DNA of 64,000 nucleotides from Neoarius graeffei (GCF_027579695.1 NC_083569.1:75002649-75066648), one strand, 5' to 3'. Counted from the stretch's first letter, positions 11,104-22,634 are shown. Notes: generated by a model from the letters alone, not told the origin. Made by a program: numbers and translations.

Positions 11104-12383
11104 TAACCCCATTTCCAGAAAAGTTGAGCTATTTTCCAAAATACAATAAGAACAAAAGTCTGTGACTTGTTAGTTCACATGAACCTTTATTTAACTGACA
11201 AAAGTACAAAGAAAAGATTTTCAATAGTTTTACTGACCAACTTAATTGTATTTTGTAAATATAAATGAATTAGAATTTGATGCCTGTAACACTCAAAAAA
11301 AGTTGGGACAGAGGCGTCATTACTATTGTATTACATCACCTTTCCTTTTATGAACACTTTAATCATATAGGAACTGAGGATACTAATTGTTGCAGTGTTG
11401 CAGTTGGTATTGTTGTCCATTCTTGCTTGATACAAGACTTCAGCTGTTGAACAGTCCGTAGTTGCTCTTGTCTGATTCTCTTCGTCATAATGTGCCATAC
11501 ATTCTCAATAGGAGACGGATCTGGACTGGCGGCAGGCCAGTCAAGCACACGCACTCTGTGTCTCTGAAGCCACGCTGTTGTAGCCCGTGCAGAATGAGGC
11601 CTGGCATTGTCCTGCTGAAATAAGCATGGACTTCCTGGGAAGAGATGTCACCTTGATGTTTTTCTAAAATTGCAATACATCAATGGTACATTCATACACC
11701 TGTAACTCACCCATTCTGTGGTCACTGACCCCCATACCATCACAGATGCTGGCTTTTACACTTTTCTCTGATAACAAATTGGATGGTCGTGTTCACCTTT
11801 GGTACTGAGAACTCGATGTCTGTTTTTCCCGAAAACAAGATGAAATGTGAACTCCTCTGACCACAGCACATGTTTCCATTGTCTTTCGGTCCATCTGAGA
11901 TGAGTTCAGGCCCAGAGAAATTGGTAGTATTTCTGCATAGAATTGCTGAATGCCTTCCTGCTTGCATAATACAGTTTCTGGATGCAGCGGTGGACTCTGC
12001 TAAGTGACAGCAGTTTTCCGACATACTCCTGAGCCCATGTGGCTATATTTGTCACATTAGCATGATGGTTTCTCAGGCAGTGCATGGTTTTCCCCAAAGC
12101 GTTTTAGCGTATCGGGCCCGATACGCTTGCTCTGCCTGCCGATACGCTTAGTCGCTTTAGTTAAAATCCGATATGCTTAGATTTATACCGATATGTTAAA
12201 ATTTCCTACCCACAAGTAACTAGATACATAGGAGAGCAAATAACAGATCCATTTACATACTGATTGATATTTGGGTTAAACAAGCGGTCTTTTTTCCCAA
12301 TGTTTGTGTTGATTCTGTCAAAGTAATATGTCGGCGTGGTATGATGTAAACAAACTGTAATCTGTTGGCTATGTCAAGATCAC

Positions 12384-12812
12384 GTGTTCAAACCGTCCAA
12401 TAAAAATATCGAAAGAAAACGTCAAACATCCCGGAAGTTTCCGATTCATTATAAGCGATCTCATTGGCTGACGATGTTGTCCCGCACCAGACGGACAAAA
12501 CCGACTGACTTTAATAAGCTAGGAGAAGACTTGCTGGACAATTTGATCCACATCAGCATGGATGACAGCGAGATGGACTATGAGAGGGTCGCCCAACATT
12601 GGGCCAAGCAAAAGCCAAGGAAAATTAATCTGCTTGAAAGGAGTAGAAAACTTCATTCATTAGTTTGGGTTTGCAGAAAGATTCACAAAGTGAAGTTGTC
12701 CAAATGTGTCAAATACAGCATAATTTCAAATAATCATCATAAGCATTTTTGGCAGTGTGATGTCACTGGGATCCATTTAACAAAAGGCGGCTCTGGATTA
12801 TTCTTTTGTTAA
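12384..12812 (+). pseudogene. hAT-type transposase C-terminal remnant
   Basis: The 142-codon frame contains TDFNKLGEDLLDNLIHISMD and then YERVAQHWAKQKPRKINL. This resembles the extreme C-terminus of hAT transposase-like proteins, where a short hydrophobic helix is followed by a W-x-x-x-K/R-R-R stretch. The catalytic core is absent and the downstream residues run into non-coding repeat. It is not a host gene. Confidence 0.5.
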
Positions 12813-12882
12813 AGGCTCACAGTGACATCACACTGCCAAATACGCTTATCATTATTATTCCAAATTATGCTACATTTGACAT
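12705..12882. repeat. imperfect inverted repeat
   Basis: Left arm about 12705-12768 (GGCAGTGTGATGTCACTG and flanks) and right arm about 12818-12882 (CAGTGACATCACACTGCC and flanks) are reverse complements around a roughly 50-bp spacer. Confidence 0.75.
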
Positions 12883-13861
12883 TTAACAAATTATCTTCAT
12901 GAATGTGTTTATAAATACATAATCTTTCTGCAAACTTAAATGTATGAATTAAGTTTTCTTTTCCTTTAAATATGTTTTAATCTTAATCTAGTCCATTTAA
13001 TAAAGTGCCAAAATTTAAACTTTATAATATGCAATTGCCTTACTTTTCTTTTCAGTGCATCTTAGTTATACATATATTATGGTAATTGCATCCGAAACAT
13101 TCTAAATGATTACAATTATAGTAATACAGCAACTTTATTTTAAGGTGGCAGTTCTTAGGTTCAGATCCCTTTGTGATCAACAGGAGGTCATGATGATCGA
13201 TTCTCTTCGTTGGATTGCATAAGATGGAGCAAACCGCTGTTCATATTTTCATGCACATTTTTGTTACAACACTACTTGATCATAGATAATTAAGTGCAAG
13301 GGATCCCCGTAGATTTTCAAATCTACTCTATACCTAAGTAATCTATAACAAAACAGTTTAACTTGCATGTTGAACTTTAAGGTGAAATTTCAAATGTGTA
13401 TACATTAATACTATTTAGGTCAGAAATCATTGAAGCACTGTTAAAATCTATCCTATAATCATGGATCTGAAACCTCTCAGAGACCCTGAAAATGCACCTG
13501 AGAGCATCTATTTTCAAAAAATTTTCCGGGGGGGCATGCCCCCGGACCCCCCTAGTTTCACTTCGTGCCATTCACACTCAATTGTCTGTGTTTTATCATG
13601 CCAGAACTTAGGGCTTTAATTTTTTTCTGGGGAAAACACTGCAGTGTTACCTGAGGGCTCGAAGGTCACACACTTTCAACAGTGGTTTACACACTGAGGT
13701 GTCTTCAAATTCTCTGAATCTTTTCACAATATTATGTAGTGTAGATTTTGAAAGATCTGAAATCTTGCATTGAGAAATGTTATTTTTGAATTGGTTAATA
13801 ATTCTCTCATTAATTTTGACACAGAGGGGTGAGCCACGACCCCTCCTTGCTTGCAGAGACT

Positions 13862-14717
13862 GAGGTGGTGTTTACATTAGACCGTATCCGTCTCGTTTTC
13901 GTCGCGGATGCACTGTCCGTTCACATTAAAACGCTGGGAAACGACTCCACAGACGGAACAACTTGAATCCGCCAGGGCCCACTTATTCAACCCAGTTCGT
14001 ATCTGATCTGGTGCTGTGTAAACATTGAGATACGAGGAAACGCAGTGCTGAGCTCTAGCTGACGTCGTCATTGGACAACGTCACTGTGACATCCACCTTC
14101 CTGATTCGCTGGCATTGTTTATGCCACGTTGGTCATGTGACGCGACTGCTGAAAAACGGCGCGGACTTCACTTCCTGCTATTGTTTCCGCCTTGTATCAC
14201 CTTTTTGTTTTTCATTAAAGAGTATAAAAGTATGAATATAATGCTTTGCTTTGTCATTCTTAATGTTGTTCATGGTAAGATGCAAATACTGCCCATTGTG
14301 TAGTTATGATTGTCTTTAGGCTTGCCATCCTTCCACTTGCAAGTGGTGAGTGACTTGCGCATGCCCGATATGCACTGGGATCACACACACAGCGGCTCAG
14401 TCCCGAATCACTGCTCGTGCGCTTCACTCGCGCGCTCTGTGAGCTGCGCAGGGCCGGAGTGCGCACCCTCCAGAGGGCACTCGCTGTTCAGGGCGGAGTG
14501 ATTTGGAGCGCAGCCGCTGAGGAGAAAGCGCTGAGCCGCACTGACACATTTCAACTTGCGTGCCGTCTATTTAGTCATGTGATTAGCGTGTCCGTGTATT
14601 GGCGTTGCTGTGTGCACGCGAATCGTGTATTGGCGTTGCTGTGTGCACGCGAATCGTTTTAAAAACGTTAATCTGATGATCCGCTGATACGGTCTAATGT
14701 AAACACCACCTCAGTCT
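13862..14717. mobile_element. TIR element nested in the mariner-like copy
   Basis: Inverted ends GAGGTGGTGTTTACATTAGA / TCTAATGTAAACACCACCTC bound about 856 bp with no transposase. The interior is GC- and CpG-rich compared with its surroundings. The superfamily is not assigned because the target duplication cannot be read clearly. Confidence 0.75.
14593..14655. repeat. 31-bp tandem duplication
   Basis: Two adjacent copies of a 31-bp unit beginning CGTGTATTGGCGTTGCTG at 14593 and 14624. It lies inside the nested TIR element. Confidence 0.9.
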
Positions 14718-15224
14718 TCGGTGCTGCTCCTTTTACACACAATCATTTTACCAATTAACCTGTTCATTGTGGAATCTTCCAAAATGATGTTTCTTGAATA
14801 TCCTATAAACTTTTCAATCTTATTTTCTCTCTGTCCCAATTTTTTTTTAGTGTGTTGCAGGCATCAAATTCTATCTTCATTTATATTTACAAAATACACT
14901 TCGTAAAACTATTGAAAATCTTTTCTTTGTACTTTTGTGAGTTAAATAAAAGTTTGCGTGAATTAACAAATCGCAGATTTTTGTTTTTATTGCCTTTTGG
15001 AAAATGTCCCAACTTTTCTGGAAATGGGGTTAATATTTAGATGGGCCATCAGGATATATGACCTTGGGAGAAAACACATTTATTACCATTTTATACTGCC
15101 GTATACATGTAACGATAAGTAAAAACAATTTGTTCTTTTACACTGAAGTGTTGTAATGTTTTTTTGGTCAAAGCTATGTTCTACAAATTATTTAAATGAC
15201 ATAAATCAAAGTAACATGTGTACA

Positions 15225-15560
15225 ACTTAACATTAACTTTTTTAATATTAAAATAATTTCAACAATGGCTTTTAAAATAAGAAATGAAGGGGATGGGGAG
15301 CTCAAAATCAGCCCACTGCACAGCTGTAGGACTTCACGGGGTCAGGCCTTTGAACACACTTCACACTTCATTTGGCATCGTCGGTCACATGTCACACTGG
15401 ATCTGGAACAACAAAGGTCATAACAATACATGTTCAAAGGCCTGATCCCATGAAGTCCTACAGCTGTGCAGTGGGCTGGTTTTGAGCTCCCCATCCCCTC
15501 CCTTTCTGATTTTTTTTTTTTTAAGTTATTGAAGTTATTTTAACTTCATTATTCGTGTAA
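15225..15560. mobile_element. fold-back (MITE-like) element
   Basis: The arms around 15288-15359 and 15430-15510 are reverse complements (GGGGATGGGGAGCTCAAAA / TTTTGAGCTCCCCATCCCC and onwards) with a spacer of about 70 bp. Weaker AT-rich pairing extends outwards. It has no coding capacity. Confidence 0.75.
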
Positions 15561-15800
15561 TCGTGCAAAATATCAGTCTATTACTCTTCAGAAACCTTTT
15601 ATTTTTGTTCCGCGTCTTTCTCAGTTTTGCTTGACATAATTTATTTTGGTTGCGATTCCAGCTTTCTCGTTTGCGCTCCCTGACTTTTTGCTTGCAGTTT
15701 TGGCACAAACTTCACGTGTGGGTGGGCTGTCCAGGAATGCATTCCCATTGGGTAACTTGTGTTTGACTGACAGCTACGCTCAGCCATTCCCCGGAGGCTG

Positions 15801-16030
15801 TTGCGGCCATTTCCTACTCGGATTCTGGCGGACTGTTTGACGAGTGACCGATCCATTGACAGTAAACAAGGATCGAGTGGACTTCAGTGGCGACTATGAT
15901 ATTGAATTTACACTTTTGTTGAATTAATTCAATATAGTCGCCACTGAAGTCCACTCGATCCTTGTTTACCGTCAATGGATTGGTCACTCACCAAACGGTC
16001 CGCCAGAATCCGAGTAGGAAATGGCCGCAA
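15801..16030. repeat. long palindrome (about 105-bp arms)
   Basis: The left arm starts TTGCGGCCATTTCCTACTCG at 15801 and the right arm ends with its reverse complement at 16030. The loop is about 15-20 bp near 15910-15925. The arms differ at only a few positions. Confidence 0.88.
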
Positions 16031-16290
16031 CTTTATTCATCACACGCTTGTGAAATTCCTCTCTGCATTTAACCCATCTGAAGCAGTGAACACACACATG
16101 CACACACACACATGAGCAATGAGCACACACACACGTGAGCAATGAGCACACACACACATACCCAGAGCAGTGGGCAGCCATGCTAACAGTGCCCGGGGAG
16201 CAGTTGGGAGTTAGGTGCCCTCACTCAAGGGCACCTCAGCCCAAGGCCGTTCCATATTAACCTAACTGCATGCCTTTGAACTGAAAGTCA
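16031..16290 (-). mobile_element. SINE tail fragment (tail shared with 7470-7815)
   Basis: The same tail as 7470-7660 and 40152-40340 (GCATTTAACCCATCTGAAGC, GGGGAGCAGTTGGGAG). It contains a (CA)-rich stretch at 16080-16160. The head is missing. It directly abuts the palindrome at 15801-16030. Confidence 0.65.
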
Positions 16291-17029
16291 AACAATCTGA
16301 CTTTCAGTTCTTTGTTCAGTTCTTCGTTCATTCACTTCTTCCACGTAAGGGTGAGCTATTACTGCTGAGGCAAGCATATCCAATGGAGAAATCTGACTAC
16401 TGGTCCACTCATTCTCCATTTTCTCCATACTGAGTACTCTGCCATTACCGCTCGGCTCACACTCCGAGAGAACTGGTGCAACTGAACTTACTTTTCTTTT
16501 CTTGTCGTTTTATTTTCCTTTAATTGTTGGTACTGCACCCTCTTTCAATATGAGCTTATAGCCAATGCTCCTCAACAGATCAGAGGTTTCGTACAAGTCC
16601 TCAGTAAAATGTGCAGAGCAAAGGAGAGACGCATCCAAATCTTTGCAGTTTGAACATTCTTGGGCCATGAATGCAACATAAATCCACCTTCTATTGTGTT
16701 GCTGCACCCGCCAGCAACATATCTACATGGCATGGCGATAAATTAGCTCAAAATGGAAGATCAAAGTTGTAGTTAGCTCTGTGTTTTAGTATAGTGAAAA
16801 TGGCGATGAGACCGATAGACTTCCTGCAGTGACGTCACAGGTGTCACGGTCATTCATTCAGACCGCTACCTATATGAATCATTTTAATCGTAAAAATGAC
16901 TATATTAGATTTATTGTTAATGCTTAAAACTATTCCTGTGCCATTCTTGAGATCTCAAAGCATTTATAAACGAAAAGTGAGGCCATGGTTCTGCATATCT
17001 ACTTTAAGGTTAGGACTTTTCTTAGGACC
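16291..17029. other. unassigned spacer
   Basis: A short inverted pair, CTGAAAGTCA / TGACTTTCAG, lies at about 16281-16310. No recognisable gene. The open frames at 16510-16707 and 16896-17144 have no family motif. Confidence 0.35.
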
Positions 17030-17094
17030 ACAGTCATATTTAAATAGAAATATAGAGAACTCTAAAGAGTTCACGAACTTTCAAGCACCACTGT
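17030..17094 (-). mobile_element. remnant end of a Tc1 copy
   Basis: The sequence AGTTCACGAACTTTCAAGCA, continuing CCACTG, matches the right inverted end of the Tc1 at 1383-2992. It is an isolated, decayed end of the same family. Confidence 0.75.
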
Positions 17095-17164
17095 ATATCA
17101 TCTATACAGTGGTACTAAATGGTGCATTTATTTTACATTTGTGATGAAATGTTATATTTATATA

Positions 17165-18798
17165 CAGTTAGGTCCATAAATATTTGGACAGAGACAATAT
17201 TTTTCTAATTTTGGTTCTGTACATTACCACAATGAATTTTGAACAAAACAATTCAGATGCAGTTGAAGTTCAGACTTCCAGCTTTAATTCAGTGGGTTGA
17301 ACAGAATGACTGCATAAAAATGTGAGGAACTAAAGCATTTTTTTAAACACAATCCCTTCATTTCAGGGGCTCAAAAGTAATTGGACAAATGAAATAATTG
17401 TAAATAAAATGTTCATTTCTAATACTTGGTTGAAAACCCTTTGTTGGCAATGACTGCCTGAAGTCTTGAACTCATGGACATCACCAGACGCTGCGTTTCC
17501 TCCTTTTTAATGCTCTGCCAGGCCTTTACTGCAGCGGTTTTCAGTTACTGTTTGTTTGTGGGCCTTTCTGTCTGAAGTTTAGTCTTTAACAAGTGAAATG
17601 CATGCTCAATTGGGTTGAGATCAGGTGACTGACTTGGCCATTCAAGAATATTCCACTTCTTTGCTTTAATAAACTCCTGGGTTGCTTTGGCTTTATGTTT
17701 TGGGTCATTGTCCATCTGTATTATGAAATGCCGACCAATCAGTTTGGCTGCATTTGCCTGGATTTGAGCACACAGTATGTCTCTGAATACCTCAGAATTC
17801 ATCCGGCTACTTCTGTCCTGTGTCACATCATCAATAAACACTAGTGACCCAGTGCCACTGGCAGCCATGCATGCCCAAGCCATCACACTGCCTCTGCCGT
17901 GTTTTACAGATGATGTGGTATGCTTTGGATCATGAGCTGTACCACGCCTTCGCCATACTTTTTTCTTTCCATCATTCTGGTAGAGGTTGATCTTGGTTTC
18001 ATCTGTCCAAAGAATGTTCTTCCAGAACTGTGCTGGCTTTTTTAGATGTTTTTTAGCAAAGTCCAATGTAGCCTTCTTATTCTTGAGGCTTATGAGTGGC
18101 TTGCACCGTGCAGTGAACCCTCTGTATTTACTTTCATGCAGTCTTCTCTTTATGGTAGATTTGGATATTGATACGCCTACCTCCTGGAGAGTGTTGTTCA
18201 CTTGATTGGCTGTTGTGAAGGGGTTTCTCTTCATCCTGCGATCATCCACCACCGTTGTCGTCTGTGGGCGTCCAGGTCTTTTTGCATTGATGAGTTCACC
18301 AGTGCTTGTTTCTTGCTCAGGATGTACCAAACTGTAGATTTTGCCACTCCTAATATTGTAGCAATTTCTCGGATGGTTTTTTTCTGTTTTCGCAGCTTAA
18401 GGATGGCTTGTTTCACCTGCATGGAGAGCTCCTTTGACCGCATGTTTTCTTCACAGCAAAATCTTCCAAATGCAAGCACCACACCTCAAATCAACTCCAG
18501 GCCTTTTATCTGCTTAATTGAGAATGACATAACGAAGGAATTGTCCACACCTGCCCATGAAATAGCCTTTTTGTCAATTGTCCAATTACTTTTGGTCCCT
18601 TTAAAAACAGGGTGGCACATGTTAAGGAGCTGAAACTCCTAAACCCTTCATCCAATTTTAATGTGGATACCCTCAAATGAAAGCTGAAAGTCTGGACTTT
18701 GTCCATGTTCATTATATAATTATAACTTGAATATGTTTCAGTAAACAGGTAAAAAAACAAAATTTGTGTCAATGTCCAAATATATATGGACCTAACTG
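17165..18798 (-). mobile_element. Tc1/mariner element, nearly intact
   Basis: 1634 bp with inverted ends CAGTTAGGTCCATAAATAT / ATATATGGACCTAACTG and TA at 17163-17164 and 18799-18800. It carries a nearly complete - strand transposase (separate entry). Both ends and the TA duplication are intact, so this is the least decayed Tc1 of the window. Confidence 0.95.
17419..18443 (-). pseudogene. Tc1-type transposase, one frameshift and one stop
   Basis: Read from the ATG at 18443 (MRSKELSMQVKQAILKL), the N-terminal helix-turn-helix is followed by a second one with a GRPQTTT hook. The frame changes near 18240-18330. The long open frame then carries the catalytic motifs WTDETKINL (about 18000), IQMDNDPKH (about 17710) and SPDLNPIEHAF (about 17610), i.e. 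D, D and E in DD34E spacing. A TAA at 17545 interrupts the C-terminus, but the same frame continues to a natural stop at 17419. Only two lesions separate it from an open frame. Probably inactive. Confidence 0.9.
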
Positions 18799-18890
18799 TA
18801 TGGGAAGGACAGATTAGTCACCTGAAATGGTTTGGTTGGTGTCGCACATTTTCTTCCTAGTAACAATGAGGTATTCAGATGGCTCATCTA

Positions 18891-21183
18891 TGGTCATGTG
18901 GAAGAAAAAAAAAAAAGGTACATCCCATGGAAATTGTTGACTTTTCTCAACATATTTAAACAAGCAAACATTTCACTCTCTTTGAGACAGTGCCTACAGA
19001 TAAAGGTAATATTCTTCAACAAACACACAAAATTGACATTGTAGTGATTTTCATAATTTAGCTTAAAAAAAAAATCAGTCAAAAAAGTGCACCTTTACAT
19101 TTATCACACTTTCAAGTCCATAAAATTAGAATCAGGTGTTTCAGATTAGCTGCCATTGATTAGAACCTCCTACAGGTGAAGGAGCAGGTGGAACCCATCG
19201 TATTTAAACCTGACATCGAGGGTCTGGTGTTCTCTTTGCTACTGAAGTGTATGGCGTCATCACGCCAAGATCTAAAGAGCTCTCTGAGGACCTCAGAAAA
19301 AAGGTTGTGGATGCCTATGAATCTGGCAAGGGATTTAAAAAGATCTCTAAATTTATTAGAAATGAATCATTCCACTGTAAGAGAAATCTTCTACAAGTGG
19401 TATAGATTTCAAACAGCTGCCACTTTGTCCAGGACTGGCTGCCCCAGCAAATTCAGCCCAAGAGCAGATTGTTTGATGCTAAGAGAAGTCTACAAGAACC
19501 CCAGAATTTCATCACTGGATCTGCAGGTAACTCTTGCTCCTGTTGGTGTGAAAGTGCATACATCTACAATCAGAAAGAGATTGGACAAATTTGACCTGTA
19601 AGGGAGGTGTGCCAGGAAAAAGCCTTTGCTGTCCAAAAGGAACGTTCAAGCAAGACTACAGTTTGTCAGTTAACATGTACGCAAAGACCAGGCCTTTTGG
19701 AAAAACGTGCTTTGTACAGACAAATCAAAGGTAGAGTTGTTTGGCCACAGTAAGTGGACACGTGTGGCGCAGACCAAAGACGGCTTTTTAGCAGAAGAAC
19801 CTCGTACCAGTTGTGAGGCATGGTGGTGGAAATGTTCTGGTTTGGGGTTGCTTCACTGCCTCAGGGACTGGGAAGCTTGCTTTCACTGATTCAACGATGA
19901 ATTCTGAATCATATCAAAGAGTGATGGAAGATGATGCGAGGCCATCTGTTCAAAAGCTGAAGCTGAACTGAAGGTGGACCTTTCAATAAGATAAAGATCC
20001 TAAGCACACTCACAAATCCATCAAGGAACAGCTCAAAAAGAAGAAATGGAGGGTTATGGAATGGCCTTATCAAGGCCAAGATTTGAAGCCCCTTGAAATG
20101 TGGGGAGATTTGAAAAGGGCAGTACATGCAAGAAAACCCCCAAACATCTTGCAGCTGAAGGATTTCTGCAGGGATGAGTGGTCAAAAATTGCAACAAGCC
20201 AATGTCAGAGACTGGTGGACCATTATACAAAACGCCTACAAGAAGTTGTCATTTCTGTTAAAGGGGGTAGTCCTAGCTTCTGATGTCAAGGGTGTACTAC
20301 TTTTCTCCACAGAAGTATATTACATGTATTGATTATTTTTGTTGAATAATGCTGCTTTTCCACTACAAACGCGGCTGAGTCGGGCTGAGCCGTGCCGTGC
20401 TGAGTCGAGCTGAGCGGGGCTGTTGGAGTTGCATTTCGACTACAACCGCGCTGAACCGTGCTGGCTGGAAGTGGGTGGACACATTGGGTGGAGTTAGCGA
20501 AAGTGGGTGGACGTCAGGTGATGTCGTTAAGCAGCGCAAACAGTGACATCAGTGATCTTTTAAGGGGTAGTCTCACGACCCGAATAGTAAACAATAAACA
20601 TGGAGGACATGGAGTCGTTAGTGTTGCTGGTCTTGGTGCTGTGGCTTGTTGTCACCGACAACGCGGACAGATACTGGCAAGAGCGTATAGATGAGGTGAG
20701 GCGCATAAGGCTTCAGAAATTCTCGTAATTCGTAATTATTCTCCTTCCGGGTTTACGGTGTTTACAGATCCCAGCGCGCTCGCGGGGCGTGTGTGGGCAT
20801 GTGAGGACACTCCTCCTCACCAATCAGTGCACAGGGGAGTGTCTGCTCACGCCCCCAGCCTCACTCGGCACGGCTTGGCTCGCTTCAGCCCCACTCCAAA
20901 ACGGTGCGAGTTTTAGGGGCTAAGCAGGGCTGAAACGAGCTGAGTCGTGCTGGTTTTTGGTAGTCGAAACGCGAGCCGTGTCGGGCTGAAGTGAGCTGAA
21001 GCGAGCTGAAAAAGGGTAGTGGAAAAGGGCCATAAATGATTGAAAGAGCTCATTTTCCTTGTTGTTTTGTTCAAGTATATTACCTTTTATGTGTAGGCAC
21101 TGAATCACAAGGGTGAAATGTTTGCTTATTTAAATATATTGAGAAAAGCCTACAATTTTCACTTTTTTTTTTTCACATGACTG
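18891..21183 (+). mobile_element. Tc1-like element with long inverted ends, split by Harbinger
   Basis: Inverted ends of about 150 bp (18891-19040 and 21033-21183) share GCAAACATTTCAC and CAGTGCCTACA blocks in opposite orientation. TA lies at 18889-18890 and 21184-21185. Broken + strand transposase pieces run from MASSRQDL (19249) to SQCQRLVDHYTKRLQE (20250). The element at 20350-21032 is inserted into the right arm. Long ends like these recall the IR/DR type of Tc1 elements. Confidence 0.85.
20350..21032 (+). mobile_element. PIF/Harbinger-like non-autonomous element
   Basis: Inverted ends TGCTGCTTTTCCACTA / TAGTGGAAAAGGGCCA with a 3-bp TAA duplication (20347-20349 and 21033-21035), the target preference of PIF/Harbinger elements. 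Internal GCTGAGTCGGGCTGAGC repeats fill both subterminal regions. A short + strand frame at about 20600 (MEDMESLVLLVLVLW) may be a remnant of an element protein. Confidence 0.75.
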
Positions 21184-21185
21184 TA

Positions 21186-21520
21186 AATAGTAGTAGGGTT
21201 AGGCTATTGGTCTACTACTACAACAGCAACCCTCCCAGTGGCAACAGCACCTACTAGAGTCACAGAATACGGAGTTTGGTATTCCACTGGAATGCTGGCT
21301 TGTTTGGATGTGCCTCCCTTTAGTCCTTTTACTGACTGTCTATGGGTCACCCAAGATCCTGGGAGCAGAACTTCGTGAACGTAGGCAGGGGGCGTGAGCT
21401 CAAGGATTAAAAAATAATCATTCAAATACTGAGCCGACTTTAACAGTTAGATACCTAATCTTGGGGGGAAAATTAACTAACCTGACTTAATGCACCTTTA
21501 AAACATGGGCTGCATGTACA
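21186..21520. other. unassigned spacer upstream of pop7
   Basis: No repeat recognised and no CpG-rich promoter seen. It could hold part of pop7 intron 1. Confidence 0.3.
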
Positions 21521-21524
21521 AGCT

Positions 21525-22060
21525 GTGATCAAAAAGTTCTGAGACTGTTCCTGTGGCGAACAAATGGCGTGAGGCAAGGACATGCACCAGTAACTCTTCT
21601 GAGTGAGTGTGCTACATGATGTCGTGCTGTAAACATCAGGACCTGTATTACATGCGTTTTGGTGACCACATGCATGTTCACATTTGCGAATGGTCTCAAG
21701 CTTTCAAATTCAGTGTCAAACTCTGGAAATTGGTAACGGTCTCCCTTGAAATGCTTCATGAGGACAACCCTTGAAAATGTCCAAGAAACTGAGCTCAAAA
21801 AACCTTGCCCAGCTCATTGCTTCAATGCCGTCGGCTTGCTGAAATGCTTCACCGGTCTCCCTTCCCAATTAAACCGGGTTTGACAAGTTTGAGGTCCAGA
21901 GTAAAATCCTAAATTGTCACAAAAACGCATGTAACAGGTCCTGATGTTGATAGCACGATGTCACCCAGCATACTGACTCATGAAAGTTACTACTCGCTCA
22001 TGACCTTGCCAAGCTCCATTTGTTCGCAACAGGAATAGTCTCCTAGTTGTAGTGTCTACA
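21525..22060. mobile_element. inverted-repeat MITE next to pop7
   Basis: About 135-bp terminal arms (21525-21665 and 21925-22060) are inverted, for example GTTCCTGTGGCGAACAAATG / CATTTGTTCGCAACAGGAA and CATCAGGACCTGTATTACAT / ATGTAACAGGTCCTGATG. No transposase. It ends about 100 bp upstream of the pop7 coding exon and so probably lies in its intron 1. Confidence 0.78.
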
Positions 22061-22150
22061 GAATAAAATATTGGTCAAACCAAATTTGTTGTGTGCCTGA
22101 ACGGCCTGTGTGAATTCACTTGTCATTTCTGCCGTTGTTCCATGCATCTG

Positions 22151-22168
22151 TTCATCTTTAATCCTCAG
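22151..22168 (+). other. pop7: pop7 3' splice site (predicted)
   Basis: TTCATCTTTAATCCTCAG ends at 22168, ten bases before the ATG. A non-coding first exon followed by a single coding exon is the known human POP7 arrangement, which supports this acceptor. The first exon was not located with confidence. Confidence 0.6.
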
Positions 22169-22178
22169 AAGCTGTGAA

Positions 22179-22634
22179 ATGGCAGAGCCTCGGAGTCAGG
22201 TCTCGGCTTCTATGTCCCAGAAGTCCCTGGGATTTTCAGCCTCGGAGGGGCCAGCAACAGAGATGGATCCAGTGGAGTATACCCTCCGCAAGCGGCTGCC
22301 CAGGAAACTACCAAAGCGGCGCAATGATGTTTACATCAATATGAAGACCGATTTCAAAGCACAGCTGGCCAGGTGTCAGAAGCTGCTGGATGGTGGTGCA
22401 GGTCATAAGGAGATCTGCATTCATGGCCTCGGACTTGCTATCAATCGGGCCATTAACATTGCTCTTCAGTTGCAGGCATTCAGTCAGGGGGCACTTCAAC
22501 TCGCTGCCAACACCTCCACTGTAGAGCTTATAGATGATCTGGAACCTGAGGATCCAGATGAAGCTGGGGAGCCACTAACACGCACACGCAACAACTCTGC
22601 CATCCACATCAAAGTGTTCTACCCCAATGCTTAA
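22179..22634 (+). CDS. pop7: ribonuclease P/MRP protein subunit Rpp20 (POP7)
   Basis: A 151-residue protein, a subunit of nuclear RNase P and RNase MRP, which process precursor tRNA and rRNA. It belongs to the Alba-like fold and pairs with Rpp25. Residues about 30-150 match vertebrate Rpp20 closely: DPVEYTLRKRLPRKLPKRRN, DVYINMKTDFKAQLARCQKL, IHGLGLAINRAINIALQLQA, ANTSTVELIDDLEPED and TRTRNNSAIHIKVF. The first 30 residues are serine-rich and longer than in human (140 residues). The start at 22179 lies in good context (GAAATGG) and begins MAEP as in other vertebrates. An in-frame ATG at 22110 lies before the predicted splice acceptor and was not used. The coding sequence is uninterrupted and is surrounded by repeats on both sides. 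Confidence 0.97.
   Translation: MAEPRSQVSASMSQKSLGFSASEGPATEMDPVEYTLRKRLPRKLPKRRNDVYINMKTDFKAQLARCQKLLDGGAGHKEICIHGLGLAINRAINIALQLQAFSQGALQLAANTSTVELIDDLEPEDPDEAGEPLTRTRNNSAIHIKVFYPNA

Larger units (their letters stand above)
12084..13640 (+). mobile_element. hAT-like element nested in the mariner-like copy
   Basis: Ends ATGGTTTTCCCC and GGGGAAAACACT are imperfect inverted repeats. The flanks GCAGTGC (12077-12083) and GCAGTGT (13641-13647) look like an old 7-8-bp duplication. It carries a short ORF with hAT C-terminal flavour and an internal inverted repeat. Confidence 0.62.
11106..15030 (-). mobile_element. mariner/Tc1-like element with two nested elements
   Basis: The ends are perfect inverted repeats over at least 18 bp (ACCCCATTTCCAGAAAAG / CTTTTCTGGAAATGGGGT) with TA at 11104-11105 and 15031-15032. 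The - strand keeps the transposase C-terminus (RVLDWPAASPDPSPIENVWH, 11554-11490), with the DD34E-type PIENVW glutamate motif. Further pieces are recognisable to about 12085 and beyond 13650. Its interior is interrupted by 12084-13640 and 13862-14717. All frames are broken. Confidence 0.85.

Noticed and set aside
20458-20694. 78-codon ORF
   Set aside because: Lies inside the Harbinger-like element and is made of its subterminal repeats.
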